A stretch of DNA of 64,000 bases from positions 1 to 64,000 of the forward strand of contig JADLHG010000059.1 of assembly GCA_020848905.1 (NCBI GenBank), read 5' to 3'. This DNA is from Deltaproteobacteria bacterium (GTDB taxonomy: Bacteria > Myxococcota_A > Polyangia > GCA-2747355 > JADLHG01). Shown here in pieces: positions 61,839 through 64,000 of this stretch (positions are counted from its first letter, which is position 1; every line of letters starts with the position of its first letter). Made by a program: the position numbers and the translations under genes. The notes under the pieces were generated by a model, which was given only the letters and a program-made list of their open reading frames with translations, was not told the DNA's origin and did not search any database.

Positions 61839-63131
61839 GTGGCCGACAAGAGTGTCATTACCTGCGACCTGGAGGGTCGCATCGAAACCTTCAATCGGGG
61901 GGCGGCCGCGCTCTTCGGCTGGACTCCCGAGGAGGTGGTGGGCAAGAAACGGGTGTCGCTCTTCTCTCCCGGGCTCGTGGTCCTCGAGCACGTGCCTCGG
62001 TGGTTGAAGGGCGCCGTGGCGGCGGGGAGCTTCGAGACCGACACGGTCTTCGTGCGCAAGGATGGCGCCGAGTTTCCGGCGCACATTCGGGTCTCGCCGA
62101 CGAGGAAGAGGGGCCAACACGTCGGATACTGCGGCGTGACGCACGCGCTGCCACCCGATCGGATCGAGGGCGCGCGTCCGCGCATCTCGCTCGGAACCCA
62201 CGTCTTCGCCGCCCTCGTCGTGACCCGCGCGCCGTTTCTCACGGCGACGCTCGTACCAGCGCTCCTCGGAGGGGCCCTCGCGGCTGCGAGCGGCCGATGG
62301 TCCGTGACGTCGTTTCTGCTCGCGTTGACCGGGGCGCTCGCGCTCCACGTCGCTGCGAATACCTGGAACGACCTCTTCGACTGGCGGAGCGGCACCGATC
62401 AAGGGAACAATGACTACTTCTTGCCTTTCTCGGGCGGAAGTCGGGCCATCGAGCTGGGCCTCGTGGGCGAGCGCGGGCTCGCACGGATCGCCTGGAGCGC
62501 CACGGCGGTCGCCGGCGGCTGTGGGGTGGCTCTCGTGGCACGGGGGGCGACTCTCTGGCTGCTCCTGCTCGGCGGCCTCGGTGCGCTTCTGGCTTACGTC
62601 TACACGGCGCCACCGCTGCGGCTCGCCGCCCGGAGAGGGCTCGGAGAGCTCTCCGTCGGATTGGCGTTCGGCCCGTTGCTGGTGGGCGGGGTGTTCGTCG
62701 CCTCTTCGGCGGCGCAGCTATCCGACCTGCGGAGTTTCTTCGACGCCGTATGGGCCCCGGCGCTGAGCGGCGTGCCGCTTGGCCTGCTCACCGCCAACAT
62801 CCTCCTGGTCAACGAGATCCCCGACGCGCCAAGCGACGCGCGGGCGGGGAAAAACACCCTGGTGGTGACCCACGGGGCACGGGCGGCACGCGCGCTGTAC
62901 GGCCTCTCCCTCGTTGGCGCGCTCGCCGCTCATGGGTTGCTCGTCCTCGGCGGATGGCTGCCGCGAGGCTCGCTCGTGGCGCTCCTCGCGCTGCCCTTCG
63001 CCGCGCGGGCGTGGCGCACCCTCTCTCGCCACCTCGGCGAGCGAGCGCTCGTCGGCGCGAACCGGGACACGATCTACCTCCATCTCGTCTACGGCGCCTT
63101 GCTCGTGGGTGGGACGGCGCTCGGCCGGTGA
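61839..63131 (+). CDS. PAS-UbiA fusion: prenyltransferase with an N-terminal PAS domain
   Basis: 430 aa from a GTG with GAGGTG. Residues 1-105 form a PAS domain (VITCDLEGRIETFNRGAAALFGWTPEEVVGKK, then FVRKDGAEFPAHIRVSP). After a short linker a UbiA/MenA-type integral membrane prenyltransferase follows (about 118-430), with NTWNDLFD (N177, D178, D181) as the first Asp motif and VNEIPDAPSDARAGKNTL as the second, plus about eight membrane helices. MenA-type enzymes attach the prenyl chain to the quinone head group. Direct fusion to a PAS domain is very unusual and suggests redox or ligand control of the enzyme itself. Confidence 0.85.
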   Translation: MADKSVITCDLEGRIETFNRGAAALFGWTPEEVVGKKRVSLFSPGLVVLEHVPRWLKGAVAAGSFETDTVFVRKDGAEFPAHIRVSPTRKRGQHVGYCGVTHALPPDRIEGARPRISLGTHVFAALVVTRAPFLTATLVPALLGGALAAASGRWSVTSFLLALTGALALHVAANTWNDLFDWRSGTDQGNNDYFLPFSGGSRAIELGLVGERGLARIAWSATAVAGGCGVALVARGATLWLLLLGGLGALLAYVYTAPPLRLAARRGLGELSVGLAFGPLLVGGVFVASSAAQLSDLRSFFDAVWAPALSGVPLGLLTANILLVNEIPDAPSDARAGKNTLVVTHGARAARALYGLSLVGALAAHGLLVLGGWLPRGSLVALLALPFAARAWRTLSRHLGERALVGANRDTIYLHLVYGALLVGGTALGR

Positions 63132-63237
63132 AGGAGGCGCGGTCAAACCTCGAGCCCCACACTCGAGCCGTGCCCGCTTGTGTGCCATCGCGCGTGCGTG
63201 CCAGAATCGGCCCTTGTCCCCCACGCAAAGGTGTCAC

Positions 63238-64000
63238 ATGGGCCCCCAGATCGTTCTCGGCCTTCGCCTGGCGCTCGCCGCCCTAGCTCTCGGCGCGCCC
63301 GGCTGCGCGGCCACGCCGAGCCTCTGCGCCGCCGGGGAGCAGCGCGCGTGCACCTGCGGCAACGGGAGCCCGGGCCTGCAGGTCTGCCTGTCCGATCAGA
63401 CCTACGGGCTCTGCACCTGCATGCCGCGAGACGCGGGATGGAGCCCGGCCTCCGACACCGGCGTCGCTCCCGACCGTGGCCTTCAAGACGTGGGAGCTCC
63501 TCCGCAGGGGGACGGCCCGCGCGGCGATTCGCGTCGCCTGGATGGAAGACCACCGACCGACGGCGCGCGCCGAGATAGCCGCCGCCCCGACGGCGGAGCG
63601 CGTGCCGACGCCGCGACGTTCCCCAATCTGAACGCTTGCCGCACGGCCGGAACGCCGATGTCCTGCAACACCCACTGCCTGAACGACTTCGCGCAGTGCT
63701 CGACGGCCTGCGCGGGCTCGATGAAGGTCTATCTCTCGAACGACAACTGCCAGAAGGACCTCCTCGGTGTGAAGCTCACCACCTGCGCCGAGACCCACGC
63801 GGCAGGCACCTACGCCCGCTGCTGCTGCACGGAACCCGACGTGAGCCGTTCGGGGCTCTCGAGCTGCGTGCCGATCGACCCCGGCTGGGGCAGCGGAGAC
63901 TGCAAGGTGGCCTGCCAGAAGCTCGGCAAGACCTGCTCCGAGACGGGCTGCCGCTGGGCCAAGGTGGGGTACAACGCCGAGGCCGACTGCGAGCGGGGGT
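63238..64000 (+). CDS. Cys-rich secreted lipoprotein, cut off by the window edge
   Basis: 254 codons are visible and the frame stays open to the end. Signal and lipobox GAPGC (Cys23), then a Cys module CTCGNGSPGLQVC...CTC common in myxobacterial-type surface lipoproteins. An Asp/Arg/Gly-rich linker (about 70-125) and a second Cys-rich region (CNTHCLNDFAQCSTAC, RCCCTEP) follow. ATG at 63238 with AAAGG. Function unknown; extracellular location is well supported. Confidence 0.75.
   Translation, partial: MGPQIVLGLRLALAALALGAPGCAATPSLCAAGEQRACTCGNGSPGLQVCLSDQTYGLCTCMPRDAGWSPASDTGVAPDRGLQDVGAPPQGDGPRGDSRRLDGRPPTDGARRDSRRPDGGARADAATFPNLNACRTAGTPMSCNTHCLNDFAQCSTACAGSMKVYLSNDNCQKDLLGVKLTTCAETHAAGTYARCCCTEPDVSRSGLSSCVPIDPGWGSGDCKVACQKLGKTCSETGCRWAKVGYNAEADCERG

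Overview
The window is very GC-rich and densely coded. It comes from a Gram-negative bacterium with an outer membrane: lipobox proteins, two beta-barrel porins, Tat and Sec signals. Eleven genes carry c-type heme motifs, about 88 motifs in total. Bacterial enhancer-binding proteins, sigma-54 promoters and lipoproteins with Asp/Gly/Ala-rich linkers (49985-51076 and the right edge) suggest the deltaproteobacterial / Myxococcota-Desulfuromonadota side of the tree. That placement is inference; no rRNA or marker gene is present.

Layout. 0-13 kb: a stress and energy-reserve block with a CBS protein, two Hsp20s, a universal stress protein (USP) plus ribosome-hibernation factor, a PAS histidine kinase with two tandem NtrC-type regulators, and a chain of DsrE-like protein, USP, TusA-like protein, sulfide:quinone-reductase-like flavoprotein, alanine-dehydrogenase-like protein and CoA-transferase. 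13-22 kb: a surface-glycan type cluster (two glycosyltransferases, TPR-methyltransferase, CDP-glycerol-transferase-like protein, PP-loop amidotransferase, DUF362 protein, cytidylyltransferase-like protein). 22-32 kb: CBS protein, tetraheme cytochrome, then heme-bearing sensors, a 12-heme cytochrome and hybrid kinases. 32-40 kb: one translationally coupled operon encoding a complete trans-envelope electron path: outer-membrane 13-heme lipoprotein, porin, 13-heme lipoprotein, 9-heme cytochrome, Fe-S protein and NrfD quinone module. 40-42 kb: a radical SAM protein and a REP-type transposase. 42-48 kb: a paralogous porin-cytochrome conduit headed by a hexaheme lipoprotein with a collagen-like stalk. 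48-57 kb: frameshifted hybrid kinase, lipoprotein, cupin, APS-kinase-like protein, napAB, APH-like kinase, CBS protein. 57-64 kb: Na,K-ATPase-like P-type pump, an isoprenoid/quinone operon with a PAS-UbiA fusion, and a truncated Cys-rich lipoprotein.

The main regulatory observation is a set of sigma-54 (-24/-12) promoters before the CBS, Hsp20, USP, napA, APH-kinase, P-ATPase and second-regulator genes. Most have, about 75-115 bp upstream, an inverted repeat GGGTCA-N3-TGACCC or a recognisable derivative. A perfect copy abuts the start codon of the PAS kinase. The gene content (Hsp20, USPs, CBS, HPF, P-type ATPase, nitrate respiration) parallels the hypoxia/dormancy regulon of mycobacteria, but here it appears to be run by sigma-54 and the two NtrC-like regulators. 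Together with the two electron conduits, the cytochrome sensors and the redox-linked quinone operon, the window looks like an island for surviving and respiring when soluble oxidants run out.
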